DNA from: Undaria pinnatifida
Lineage: Eukaryota > Sar > Phaeophyceae > Laminariales > Alariaceae
DNA: 64,000 bases
NCBI GenBank assembly: GCA_012845835.1
Contig: JABAKD010000025.1
Span: forward strand, 19,879,932-19,943,931
Direction: 5' to 3'
The position numbers and the translations under genes are program-made. The notes below the pieces were generated by a model that searched no databases, was not told the origin of the DNA, and was given only the letters and a program-made list of their open reading frames with translations. The first letter of the stretch is position 1. Each line of letters begins with the position of its first letter. Positions 18,512-29,519 of the stretch are shown here, piece by piece.

Positions 18512-21320
18512 TATACAGCACTAACTACTTTGGCAATTCTTTTTTGTTTTGTTTTTGTTTTTTCTGAAATATGACGGGGCTTTTAGCACGGGGGACAACA
18601 CACTCACTTGCACTTTAATTAGAGTGGGATTCTCTTTTTCTCTTCTTCTAGTAGAGTGGGAAACGGGTTGAAATCATCGCAGTATCATCGTAGTTAGGAC
18701 GCAGGCTACGATTGTACCTTTTTTGGCTATGAATAGTCTAGAGGTATACCTTTTTTTGGCTGTTTTCTTTTCTACATGACGGGGGGCTCCTTAATCCGAA
18801 ATCGTCGGAAAAGAAAAAATAATAGGCCATTTTTTTTGCGTGATTCTCGTTGTTGTGTATCCTAGGCCATGGGACTTTTCATCCGGGATCAAAGCGATTT
18901 AATTCCCCTCCCCCCCAAAAAAAACAACAACAACGTTTTTTTGAGTTACAAAGGGCATGTCTTAAGTTCCCAAAATCGAAGAATCTCAGAAAAAAAAAAG
19001 TGGTGCACTATGTAGTGTCGTTCATACTATGCACTGCTCATTTATTTTTTCTTATTGTAGACCTGGGCGACGGGTTTGTTTACATCGGGTTGGTTGGGCA
19101 TTTTCGTTTTTTTTTACTCCAAAATCAGCTTTTGGGGGTGAGGCATGGAGCTCTTTCAAGCCACCACCGTTTGAGCATTTTTCCGTTTCTTACTCAAAAT
19201 CAGCATGTTTGGGCGTGAGACATGAAGCTCTTTCAAGCCATTAACCTCGGAGGAAGGAAAAATGCTGGTGCATCCCCCCCACCACAGCTTGTGTTCCACA
19301 GCAGTTACTGTATAACAATGAAGTAACAATAAAGTTTCGAAGTATTTTTCACGAGCCCGGTCAACGCGAAGGGTAGCTTTCCTTTGATTGTTTTCCCACT
19401 GATGATAAGAGTTTTTTTGTTTCCTGCTGCCGATGATTGATGGCGTTTTGCGAGGTATGTAGTGTTTATTAGAACTAGCTTCTTTTGCGGGCGATCGTTG
19501 TCGCGGTACCCGTCCACACCGACAAAAGAAAAACGTACAGAGAGAGAGGAGTAGTTTTTTTTTCTTCGTTTAAGAACGGGTAAGTTCTTAACGCCAGTTA
19601 CTCTTAGCCCTGTAGGCGCTTCTGTATATCTCGACTACAGTGCGGAAAAAAAGTGACCAACAAATCTTCAGACATCTATTGGTGTGTTAATTTGGCTATG
19701 CATGATAAGGAACGCAATACAATGTCATCTTATATTATCAGGTTTTGATTTATGAAACTTGACTAAGAAACGGGCGATCGATGGAGTACCCAGCTTGCAA
19801 CAAGATGAGTATCGAACCCATAAGTTTCGTCGAACCTCACAGCTGACGTTGTCAGAATAATATTAAATAAAATATCGAGAGCGATTGCAGCATCCTTCGC
19901 ACGAAACAGCCCACGCTCTGCTACAGCAGTAGAGGGTGACGAGACGACGTTACGGTCGAATTCCAATATATATATATGCTGCAAGTGCCCGGCAAGACAC
20001 GCGCACAGCTCGCACCACTGCCGCGTGCTGCATGCATGCTCGCACCGCGGTTAGGTGGACGCGCGTTTGTTTACAATTTTGTTGTAGCGCCGTGCATGAT
20101 GAGCCTCGGAAAGGGTGTTCGTTCCTATGTCATGGATGGCGTGTTTTGTTGGCCATCCCTCGGCAACACGAGACGTGCACCATTGTGACAGAAAATATAG
20201 GCTTAAGTGTTCGTGTTCAAACACCGTCCATAGACGCGTACTAGCACGATCAAGAGGAAGCTGCGCCCCCCGCCCCCCCCCCCCCGCCGCCCTTTTCTTG
20301 TTTTTGAGGTGTTTCCTCGATTTGAGGGGTTACTTAAGAGCTCTCCCCAAAAACTGATAATCTGCCAGAGAGAAAAACAAACAAAAAAGAAACCAAAAAA
20401 AACTGCTACCACGTACGTGCAAGTATCATACCGGATGAAAAAATAAAAAATGACCATGGGACTTAGGTCTACACAACAACGAGAATCACGCTGCTGCTGC
20501 AAAAAAGGAAGGAAAAAAAAAATGGCCATTTTTTTTCCGACGATTTTGGAGTATATAAAGGAGCGTGTGAACCCATTTACAACTCTCTGAAATCTTGACT
20601 AGTCTATCCCCAAGTGTTTTGTCCCCATGTCGGGACTGCGGTGCTAAAAGGGTTACACGCCCCCCGCCCCGTCTTCCACAAACCATTTCATAAGGCGCAA
20701 AGAAAGTGCTAGGTACCCCCTATTGTGTAAGCCTGCGTCTTTCGCCCACAACAACTCTTAGCCGTAACCAGCAGCAGAAAAAAAGGGACACACAACGAAC
20801 GGTACACGGTACGTAATGATACGCTACGCACGGTACACGAGGCATACGATATATGATCTATTTTCCATTTTTTTTTTTTTTTTTCTTCTTCTTCTTGGGG
20901 TTGGGTCCTCACCTCGCGAATATCCCTAAAATACCACACCTCAGGAAAAAATAAGGCGGCGCATCTCTATCGTAGCACGTGTCCATAAGGTTTCTGATTG
21001 GTTGACTTTCATATCCCTGCGGTTGAAAAAAAAAAAAAAAAAAATGAAAATTTCGGAGGAAATAAGCATGGAAGGTAGGTGTATACAGGACCCCCCCCCC
21101 CCCCCCCTCCCCCCCGACCCAATTTCCGCCGCCTATACAGACTTGTTTAGACGGCCATAGAGGGTCGCGCGTCCCACTAACTTTATATTATTGCCGCATT
21201 GTCCCTTCACGGCTCCCCAAAGCCCCAGCGCCCACCGCCCGTGAACCCACGCCACAAAAACGCCGCACGCACCCTCCGCAACCAGCCCCCCCCCCAACAC
21301 CGCCTCACGCACCCTCCGCA
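18512..21320. other. No gene recognised; degenerate repeats
   Basis: A/T-rich stretch with A and T homopolymers, repeated blocks CAAAATCAGC-TTGGG-GTGAGGCAT (19125-19150, 19195-19225), and a block GTTTTGTCCCCATGTCGGGA at 20616-20635 that recurs at 35588-35607. A 66-codon minus-strand frame without Met (about 20058-20263) resembles 31910-31985 and is repeat sequence. It would lie in the gene B intron or intergenically. Confidence 0.4.
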
Positions 21321-21329
21321 TCTCACACA

Positions 21330-21480
21330 CATTTTACTTTCCAGCTTCTGGACGAGCCGTGGTCACAGGTGTCGTCCCTTCTCCCCCCCCGGTTCTTTGC
21401 CTTCAATTTTTACCGCGCATAGGGTTCAGCATTCCCATTGCCCGTCGATTTTTCATCGAGTGTTGCTAACTCACGCTCTT
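21330..21480 (+). repeat. Dispersed repeat R5, copy 1 (copy 2 at 24605-24775)
   Basis: The two copies share CCGTGGTCAC, TGTCGTCCCTTCT, CGCGCATAGGGTTCAGCA and TGTTGCTAACTCACGCTCT. No coding frame is conserved. Confidence 0.7.
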
Positions 21481-22035
21481 TATCGCAACCCGACGACCCA
21501 ATTCCATGGCCTGCTGTAGGTTGATATCTTGGTTGATATCTATCCATCCCGAGGCAAGAAAAATGCCCTTTTTGGGGAGGGCATTAAGCGCTTTTCTATT
21601 ATAGCCGTTGGAGCTTCTCGCGGGGCGAGGAAACTGCCGGCTAGTCATGACAACAACAGCTCTTCTTACTCGTCGAGCACATACATGCCTTTTAGAAGGA
21701 CCAGCGCATGAAAGTAAGTGTTGGTTGGATTGCGGGAGCGAGCGAATGCCTTCGAGAGTGACGTTTTCTTGCGCGTGAGATGTTGAGCTCCCCCCCGTGT
21801 TATTTACAGGAGCTCAGAAACTTCCCGAACTGCACTCCTGCGGGGGGGGGGGGGGGGGGATGCCTCCGAGTCGGGATTGAATGCAAGATGCTCCCCTCTA
21901 GGACAAGCGAGTGACCAACGTGGAGCCTGCCTAGCAGAGAGAGACCCCCACGAGTGGGTGGGTGGTCTGTGTGCCTGTTTAGCCAGAGGTCCTACCTTTG
22001 ATAGTACCTCCCCTGGTAGACCCCATGGGATTACT

Positions 22036-22057
22036 TTCGAGGCCGTATCTTAACAGC
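22036..22057 (-). repeat. Fragment of solo-LTR-like repeat R1
   Basis: TTTCGAGGCCGTATCTTAAC equals the terminus of the R1 family. Confidence 0.5.
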
Positions 22058-23159
22058 ATCTTATCCAAAAGCTGACGCTCACGTCACGGTGCCAGAGGCG
22101 CACCCGTTTGTTTCTGAGTCTCTTTTTACCCTCCTTTGAGTTGGGGAGTTCCGAGCCTCACTCGAGCTCGGAAGGAACACCGAAGAAGGAAGGAAACAAA
22201 AAATTGAAAAAAAAAAATGAAAAAAAATGAAAAAAAAGGACAGTGTTGCGACCCGATCAAGAAAAAAAACAATCCCACACGCGGCTTAGTATGTATAACT
22301 GTACTATGATAAAAGGACTTTTGTTTTGGGCCAAACTTGAAAAAAAAAAAAAGAGTCATGTCCCCATTATGGCTTGCTTGTTTTCGAGGTTCGAGGAAAG
22401 GTCGGGAGAGCGCAGCATTTGTGTGTTGGGATCGTCCGGGGGTGCGGGTTGCAGAAGAAGCCAGGATTCCGACACGATTTTGGGCCAAGGGAGTGCCATC
22501 ATTCACTCAGAAGAAAAGTCCCTTGTTTCGTATCATGCCCCTATTTATCGTAGCGCGCGCCAGCTATCATTTTGCAAACACCCAAAACAAAGGCGTTTCT
22601 TCACGGATAGTGGGTCAGTTTTCTCAGTCAGTGAAAACACACACACACCCGCGTCAGAAACACTTAAGACACAAAAAAAAGGTGCTACAAATTGTTTATA
22701 CCCCTAAGGTTGATGAAGGCTAGGAGTATCCCCATTTCCATCACCGGATCTGGGACATTCGCATCGCGTGAGTGATTGACTCTGTACCTCACTGACCACT
22801 CGACACTCAAGGCCAAAACGTCTCTGGCGCGCCCAGGCATACTATAGCCTATCTATGCCATTCTATTGCGTGTTCACATCGCATGTATATCGCATATCTC
22901 GCATTTTTTTTCTTCTTCTTTCTTGTAAGAACATCACGAAAGCTCAATCAACACCGCGAAGGAAAAGGAGGGGAGAGGTTACTCGCGCGAGGGACCGGCG
23001 TGCCACTGCGAAAAACAAAATCGCCAACAAGGGAGCCCCCCCCCCCGATACCGTACATCCTTGGCGTAGTATCGTATTTTAGCACGCTTCGAAAGAAGGA
23101 TGAAACTCAGGGAAATAAAATAATACAGAAGCCTGCAGGGATGTGCGAGTCGGCACGAC

Positions 23160-23440
23160 TTGACGCCTTTTCAACACTGGAAACCTTTTTTATTTTACAA
23201 ATAACTTGAGTTAGTATGGGGAGGGATTTGGGGGCTCTAAAGGGGGTTTTCATCCTGAACGCCTTCGCTACTGGAAACCCTTTAGGGGATAAATTAACTT
23301 GAAGTTAGTACAGGGAAGGATTTGGGGGCTCTAAAGGGGCTTTCCTCCTTAACGCCTTCACTGCTGGAAACCCTTTTTGGGGTCAAATTCACTTGAACTT
23401 AGTATGGGAAGGGATTTTGGGGCTCTAAAGTCGCCGAGTT
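23160..23440. repeat. Tandem repeat of about 117 bp, three units
   Basis: Each unit contains ACGCCTT(T/C), CTGGAAACC, TTAGTA and GGGATTTGGGGGCTCTAAAG-like blocks. Single inverted or diverged units occur at 55795-55900 (-) and 35630-35705. Noncoding. Confidence 0.85.
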
Positions 23441-24208
23441 TCAATAGACTTTTTGTCGTACTAAATGACCGGTCGTAACACGGAGGCCCCGACTAGCGGA
23501 CTTAATTGGGCGTCAAGCGCAAGAAGGCGTTTTTAGTGGGGGATACAGCTTTTTAACGTCAATTGCTGCTGGGTGCGGGCATATATCATACACCTCACGT
23601 GTAGGCTTGAGTCCTTTATGCTCTCCCCTTTTCGCCGGTTATTCCACCTCTTCCGTGCCCGTTTTTCCCCCCCCCGTTGTGTGCTACCAAAAAGGCAAAC
23701 TCTGCCTCAACAATGCTCCATTACGCTTTTTTGTGCTACCACCAAAGAGGCATTCATTCCACTCCCTCCTATGTTCTCCAATACACGCCGAAATGACTCA
23801 AAACATGCTCGTCAGATATCAAGCACGTGGTTTCCACCTGCTACCAATTGTACATTTCGCGCGGCATGATGTGGTGCGATGTAAGCCGTCACACCGACAA
23901 CAAGGCGTCGAAGCGAGCGCTTTGTTTTTTTTTTTCTCGGAGGCATTTTCCACAGGGAGGGGACGTCCAAATAGCCGGTAACGGTTTTTGTGCCACCGCG
24001 TTATTCTCCTCAAACGGGGGGGGTTATCCTAGCCCAGCCCTCATTGTGCTGGCATTATGCTCGCATTCTAATTCGCGCAAAAAAGACGGCTTGTGTGTTG
24101 CAGAAATTCTTATGCTCTGGCACAAAGGACTCAACAGGCCTACTCACATGCCCTGTGACTCTGCAACGCGCGGCGAGAGATCCACACACGCACACAAACG
24201 TACGCACG

Positions 24209-24480
24209 AGTCTTACAACGGTAGCCCCCCCCGACATATTCTCTGACGAAATCGCCGGTTTTGAAACCAGCTCGGGACCGGCCGTATTTCCTGAAATACG
24301 GTGCCCCTTGCCACCCCCCGACGTCGTCATCGTTCGATAGCTCTTTGCAAACAAACAAGAAAATAAATGAAGGTTTTTGTGTTTCTTATCATCTTTCCTC
24401 GTCGTGTCGAGCAGCAGCCGTGAGACGTTCGTTAAACAAAATCGCCGGTTTCGGGGGGCGGGGGCTATCGTAGAATCAGT
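24209..24480 (-). mobile_element. TIR-bounded element, copy 3
   Basis: Inverted copy: begins AGTCTTACAACGGTAGCCCC and ends GGGGGCTATCGTAGAATCAG. Terminal inverted repeats match the copies at 700 and 16605. Confidence 0.65.
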
Positions 24481-24604
24481 CGCATGCCGGAACACTATGA
24501 AAAGCTGACTTTCTTCCGACCAATCGTCTGTGCCTATACGTCATATTGTAGCTGCGGGTCAATCGAGAGCAGCTTCCTTCGTTAATGGTACATCCCATTT
24601 TTTT

Positions 24605-24775
24605 TGTCATCACACACATCTACTTTCCGGCTTCTGGACACGCCGTGGTCACCGATGTCGTCCCTTCTTTCCCCCGGTTCTTGCCTTAAATTTTCATCGC
24701 GCATAGGGTTCAGCAATCCCGATGCTCGTCTATTGTTCGTCGATTGTTGCTAACTCACGCTCTCGCGCTTTCCGC
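24605..24775 (+). repeat. Dispersed repeat R5, copy 2
   Basis: Pair of the block at 21330-21480. Relative to copy 1 a CAG acceptor-like triplet is changed to CGG. Confidence 0.7.
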
Positions 24776-24830
24776 AAGTCAATAACATGTGCACAACAAA
24801 AAAGTCCCCACGAGTCTATACGGGTATGCA

Positions 24831-24910
24831 CTCGGCGGGGGAATCGAACTCACGAAACTGACTTGTACCAGGCTCGAGGATAATAACCTGATACGCCACC
24901 GGGGCGACCG
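24831..24910 (-). other. tRNA-like relic (SINE head or tRNA pseudogene)
   Basis: On the minus strand TGGCGTATCAGG resembles a polymerase III A box and AGTTCGATTCC a B box, about 40 nt apart. The acceptor and T stems do not pair well and no anticodon stem is convincing, so it is not a functional tRNA. Confidence 0.35.
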
Positions 24911-25375
24911 GCTCCCATCATGTACCATTTTGTATATGTGCCTCTAGTTTTTGCGAAAAAGCGCTTCGTTTTTGGTATGGTATTGCATGATATATGTGGG
25001 TAATATGGTTTTACGACTTGCCGTCGCCATTGACGCGGGCGTTTCGAGCAAAGGTCGAGAGAAGACATCATTAACAGACGAAACAATCCCACGGGAGGAC
25101 GTAAGGCGACAATTAAGGCCTTCGCTCCTGGGGACGATCCAGGCACACCATTGTAGCTCTCCGCGATGAGTTTGCTGCTCCGCTCGTCGTATCCCCGCGT
25201 CAGATAATATTGAGGATAATACACTGCGACTGAAACAAGCAAGAAAACAGGTTTGGGGGGGGGTGGAGGCTGGCTCACGGAGACAGGAGAGTCACGATGT
25301 CCGGGGAGCGTCTCGTCATGGCGGGGGTAAGAGGTCAGAACATTTTCATGTACATTGACACAGACCTCTATTTAC

Positions 25376-25482
25376 AGGGGACCCTAGTAAATAGGACCTA
25401 CGGTGGACACAAAACCTATATATTCATCTATTTTTACTAACAATATTTGGTCCTATTTACTATCGTCCTCCGTAATAGCTCA
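25376..25482. mobile_element. Short MITE, copy 2
   Basis: Near-identical to 9195-9300, with ends CTAGTAAATAGGACCTACGG and TTGGTCCTATTTACTATCG. Confidence 0.7.
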
Positions 25483-25530
25483 GGGAAGAACTACTTGCTG
25501 CATTTTTTAGTACTACAAACTGTGAGGTTA

Positions 25531-25798
25531 TAGGGTGGGGGACACAGAGTGCCCCCTGCAGGTCTGCCGATTGAGCAGGTCCTCGGAGAGTGGTCACTTT
25601 CTTTTCCTTCGTGGAGAGTACGTTGCTTTATTCGATTCCACCAGAGCCCCGGATAGCTTCTGAGGAGATCGGAGGCACGTGCCTCCGATCTATTTTCTAA
25701 CTTTCCTGAATATAAAACGCCCAACCTTATCATACGAAACCCATCCAAATGATCTCAAATTCGGATATTTACAGGCCTTTCGAGGCCGTTTTTTAACA
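25531..25798 (-). mobile_element. Solo-LTR-like repeat R1, copy 3
   Basis: The best-preserved copy. It carries a perfect 22-bp palindrome at 25668-25689 (core GGAGGCACGTGCCTCC) and a terminal hairpin GGCCTTTCGAGGCC near 25772. The minus strand reads TGTTAAAAAACGGCC at its start. Confidence 0.65.
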
Positions 25799-26534
25799 CT
25801 ACTCGTTTTTGTACTTACTGTTCAGATTGTATAAAAACAATTAAATCCGTTGTTTTTTGGTGTTGAAATTTTGATAATCTAGGTGGTAAATATTTATTAT
25901 TGCGCTTTTCTTGTGTAAAATGAAGCCAAATAATAGCGTACTCTTCTCCTCCGGCCGCGCTTTCAACGGGCTCCTCCGGAGGCGCCTCCGGTGGGCCCTC
26001 CGGGGGCACCCCCAGCGGGGCCTCTCTGGCGTTTGGGGAGGGGGGGGGGGGGGTTGGCTCGCTTCGCTCGCCTGACTTTAGCCGCCAGCCAACTTGCTGC
26101 CTTAAGGCAGCCGAAGACAGCTGCGAAGTCGGCTTCGACGAATTGCGGCCATAGTTACTAGTCGTGAAATGCTACCGACTTACAGCACTGCCGTTCATTA
26201 GCTTTGTTCTCCTGTTGTGTCGGGTGACCTAAAAAAACACACGTTTGAGATTAAGAATAAATTAAATGACGTTTCAATCTACATATATATAACGAGATTC
26301 CTGGTGCATATAGCTTAGGGTTTTCCCCGCTTTTTATGGCGTTTCTCTCGTGTCCTACTCTTCTATGTTCTGGGAGTGTTTATTAATATCCATACATAGA
26401 TAATAGGTGTGTGATCGACGTTGGCTGTCGAAGGAAGCTGCCTGCACATCAGTATTGTCGGATGGCAAACATAGCAATACGCGTCGCAACGAACACCCTC
26501 AGCCTCAGAACGTAGTCTATATACTTAGTATGAC

Positions 26535-26945
26535 ATAAGGCTTAGTTTGGGTACGCAATTGGTGAGCATTTTACAAGTGGCCAATCAAGTGGACCAATAC
26601 CCTCTATTTCCCTAACGAGTGGCGTCGTCGACAGACGGTTTTTTGGGTCGTGGGTTCGAATCCCACTATCCACCACAAAAATAAACTATTACGATGTTCC
26701 CCACGTCGAACTTGAAAAACACTCTCCCCGATATTCTCAGGGAATGGAACCGCTTGGATATTGACACGTCCGCTCGTATATCCGGCCGACCTGCTAATAA
26801 TATTAATCATATCCAGCCGTTTCAGGGTATAAGTTTTACCCGATGCTTGATTGAGGCTTAGTTTTGGTAGGCAATTTGGTTGGCCTTTTAACAGTGAGTG
26901 GTCAAATGGACTACTACCCTCTAATACTTTAACATATACGCGTAT
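26535..26945 (+). mobile_element. tRNA-derived composite repeat, second locus
   Basis: Units begin at about 26538 and 26860. Contains the B-box-like GTGGGTTCGAATCCCACT near 26647 and the CGTATATCCGGCCGACCTG block near 26775. Same family as 7490-9065. Confidence 0.6.
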
Positions 26946-27900
26946 AGTAGTGTATATGCTTTTGGTACATTATGTCAACTTCGAAAGCAAAATACAAAGC
27001 AAATCAATACAAATCAGCCAGTCTATCACACCTTGACCTTGTCTTGCTGACGATGCTCCTCTCTTCTCTGCGTGCTTCGCTTGCTAATCAGCAACACGAC
27101 AAACTGATCCAAGGTTCCCTTTGCTATACCAGGACAAGTACAAGTAACCACCCGCGTTGATCTCATTGGTCAACGTGCAGTAACCCCGAACTTCTTCCGT
27201 ACATACAAAACCCTTATTTTCTCGTGCCTCGATAATAATACGCTTTTGCAACGAGCCACGCGAGCCGACTCTTGTCACTCTGCTGCTGTGCTGGCTGGTT
27301 CAGAAAAATTGTTTAGTGACAAGAGTGACATGCACATACATGGTGACAGAACAGCCATTCCATCCACAGTCTTCAACTCTTCCACGTTTTTTTTTTTTTC
27401 ATTCTTTATTTGCCCGCTCGGCCTGATGTGCCCTCTCTGGTGGGGTGGCGTTGACGTGACGTGATGATGATGTTGTGATGTTGGTGGTTTGGTGGCGAAC
27501 TCTTCAATCAAGCCACATGCACATATGACAGTCAGTTTTGTTCGACAGAGGTAGGCCCAGTAGATAAATGCCCCGCTGGGTATAGACGTTGATGCGTGTG
27601 TGCGTAGTTTACTGGCTTTACATATTTCATTTTTGTCGAATACATACGATATATATGCAGTACCATATGTAGAATGCATACATAGTAGGAAGTACGAAGT
27701 AGATCTGTATCTGGTTCATATTTTTATGGACCTATAAAACAACGGGATATATATTATTATATACATGTATGCGCCCTCTGATGATACTAATAAATAACAT
27801 GGATGATGGTATGGGACGTGGGTGTTGACGAACTCTTGAAGCTAGCCAGTTAGTTATATTCCCCCCAGGAAGTACTGCCGGCGTTGGTGCCTGTGGTGTG
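26946..27900. other. No gene recognised
   Basis: A/T-rich; no splice-bounded coding frame is seen. Confidence 0.35.
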
Positions 27901-27902
27901 TA

Positions 27903-28010
27903 GTCTACTACTACTACTACTACTACTACTACCAGTACTGCCACTACTGCGAGCAATACTACTACTGCTTCTTCTACCACTTCTACTACGACTACGACTA
28001 ATACTACTTT

Positions 28011-28048
<38 letters not shown>

Positions 28049-28050
28049 TT
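27903..28050. repeat. CTA triplet microsatellite
   Basis: Interrupted CTA/CGA triplets. A second, GTA-phase block lies at 28753-28800. Confidence 0.95.
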
Positions 28051-28759
28051 TATTGTATGTTGTACCTGGCATAGCTTAAAACAGGCAGAATCCATACATA
28101 AATAATGTGTCCTTTGATTTTGTAAACAAAATGTTAAGGACGTCCGCCGTGTGTTCGACGAATTTCGGGTCAATGCTCATAATCTTTACAAGCTGCGTTG
28201 TTGGTACTTGTAATATACTATATGGTGTGAGTTTTTTTTATTGGGAGCGGGTCCTATTTCTTGTCCACTACAATGGTTGGTTAGTGTTGGTATTGTTACT
28301 TTAGGTGGGTAATTTTGATTATTATTATGGTGATGTAGGGTGCTGGTGGTATTGGCAAGGCGAACTCTTCACGCCGGCCTTATAACCCTCCAGGAAGTGT
28401 GTGTTGTGTGTCGTCTTCACATTAATTAAAGCGTTCTTTCTAGACCCAACGACATCATGATTCAGTACACCCAGAGTCCGTGCCCATTGTTCATCCTAGA
28501 GCGAGATGGATACAAAATATTATGTGGTCACAGACTGTGAAACGGAGTAAACCGAGCACAGTGCTAGGGGCTGCATGCCCCGCCGAGTGTTATCATAGGC
28601 GTTGATGCGTGCCTCTTTACAAATAGATATATTAGACCTGGTACAAAGTATATATATTATGTATATTTCACTGGTTGGTGCTCTCAAAAGGACGAAAAGG
28701 TCCAGTAGTAGAAGAAAATACAAGTGTTCGTTCGAACGTATGATCGGTGTGGTAGTACC

Positions 28760-28800
<41 letters not shown>

Positions 28801-29321
28801 GATCTGTCTGGTAGGATCTAGCATTGACCGCTCCACAAACTCCAGATTTTTTCTAGATGTGTGTACGTTTAATCTTACGAAGTTCGCAATTGTCATGACA
28901 TCATGGTGATTCCGTTCACGCATATATATGCATGCATGTGCGTGCGATATCGATACACGCACCCGCACACTACCCGCGGCAAAACACAAAACAACACCCC
29001 CACCGCCTCAGGCAGTATAGAAAGGGGCTCACCACTTCTTCGATGCTGCGTGACTATCTATGTGCTGTGCTGCATACACGAAAGGGGCGTGTATCCAATT
29101 TGGGTCCGGGTTGCGTGACAGACAGCTTCATCGAATGGATCCAGGAGGAGGAGAACATACTCTGATATCACCAATAATAATATGCTTTTTTTTCATGGTT
29201 GAGACACAGACAGTGTGTACGAGGCGGAGGAGGTAACTTTCTCTCTGCATTGATTGATTGATTGTGTGGTTGGGTTTGACTGAGTTTGATTGGGCTCCAA
29301 TGGGTTTTTGATTGGTTGAGG

Positions 29322-29340
29322 GTTAGGGTTAGGGTTATAC
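29322..29340. repeat. Short interstitial telomere-like repeat
   Basis: Three TTAGGG-type units (GGGTTAGGGTTAGGGTTA) in A/T-rich sequence. A single TAGGGTTAGG follows at about 29513. Too short to be a chromosome end. Confidence 0.6.
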
Positions 29341-29519
29341 TCAGTATATAATTAAATGTACATGTCAACCATTTGTTCGAGTGTTATATAGGTGGTAAGG
29401 TATACCCTTCCCCCCCCCCCCCCGGAGGATTTTTCTGGTTAAGTTTTCTCTGCAACGGGAAGAAAGAGCGCAGCTGCCGATCGATGCGTAGTAGGTAGAT
29501 AGATAGATAGATAGGGTTA

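Noticed and set aside
20058-20263. 66-codon minus frame without Met
   Set aside because: Similar sequence recurs near 31910-31985 without the frame, so it looks like repeat DNA.
21690-21712. 18-nt exon candidate between CCTTTTAG and GTAAGTG
   Set aside because: Good splice signals but too short and no partner to phase with.
24831-24910. Functional tRNA gene
   Set aside because: A- and B-box-like sequences are present but the cloverleaf stems do not form.
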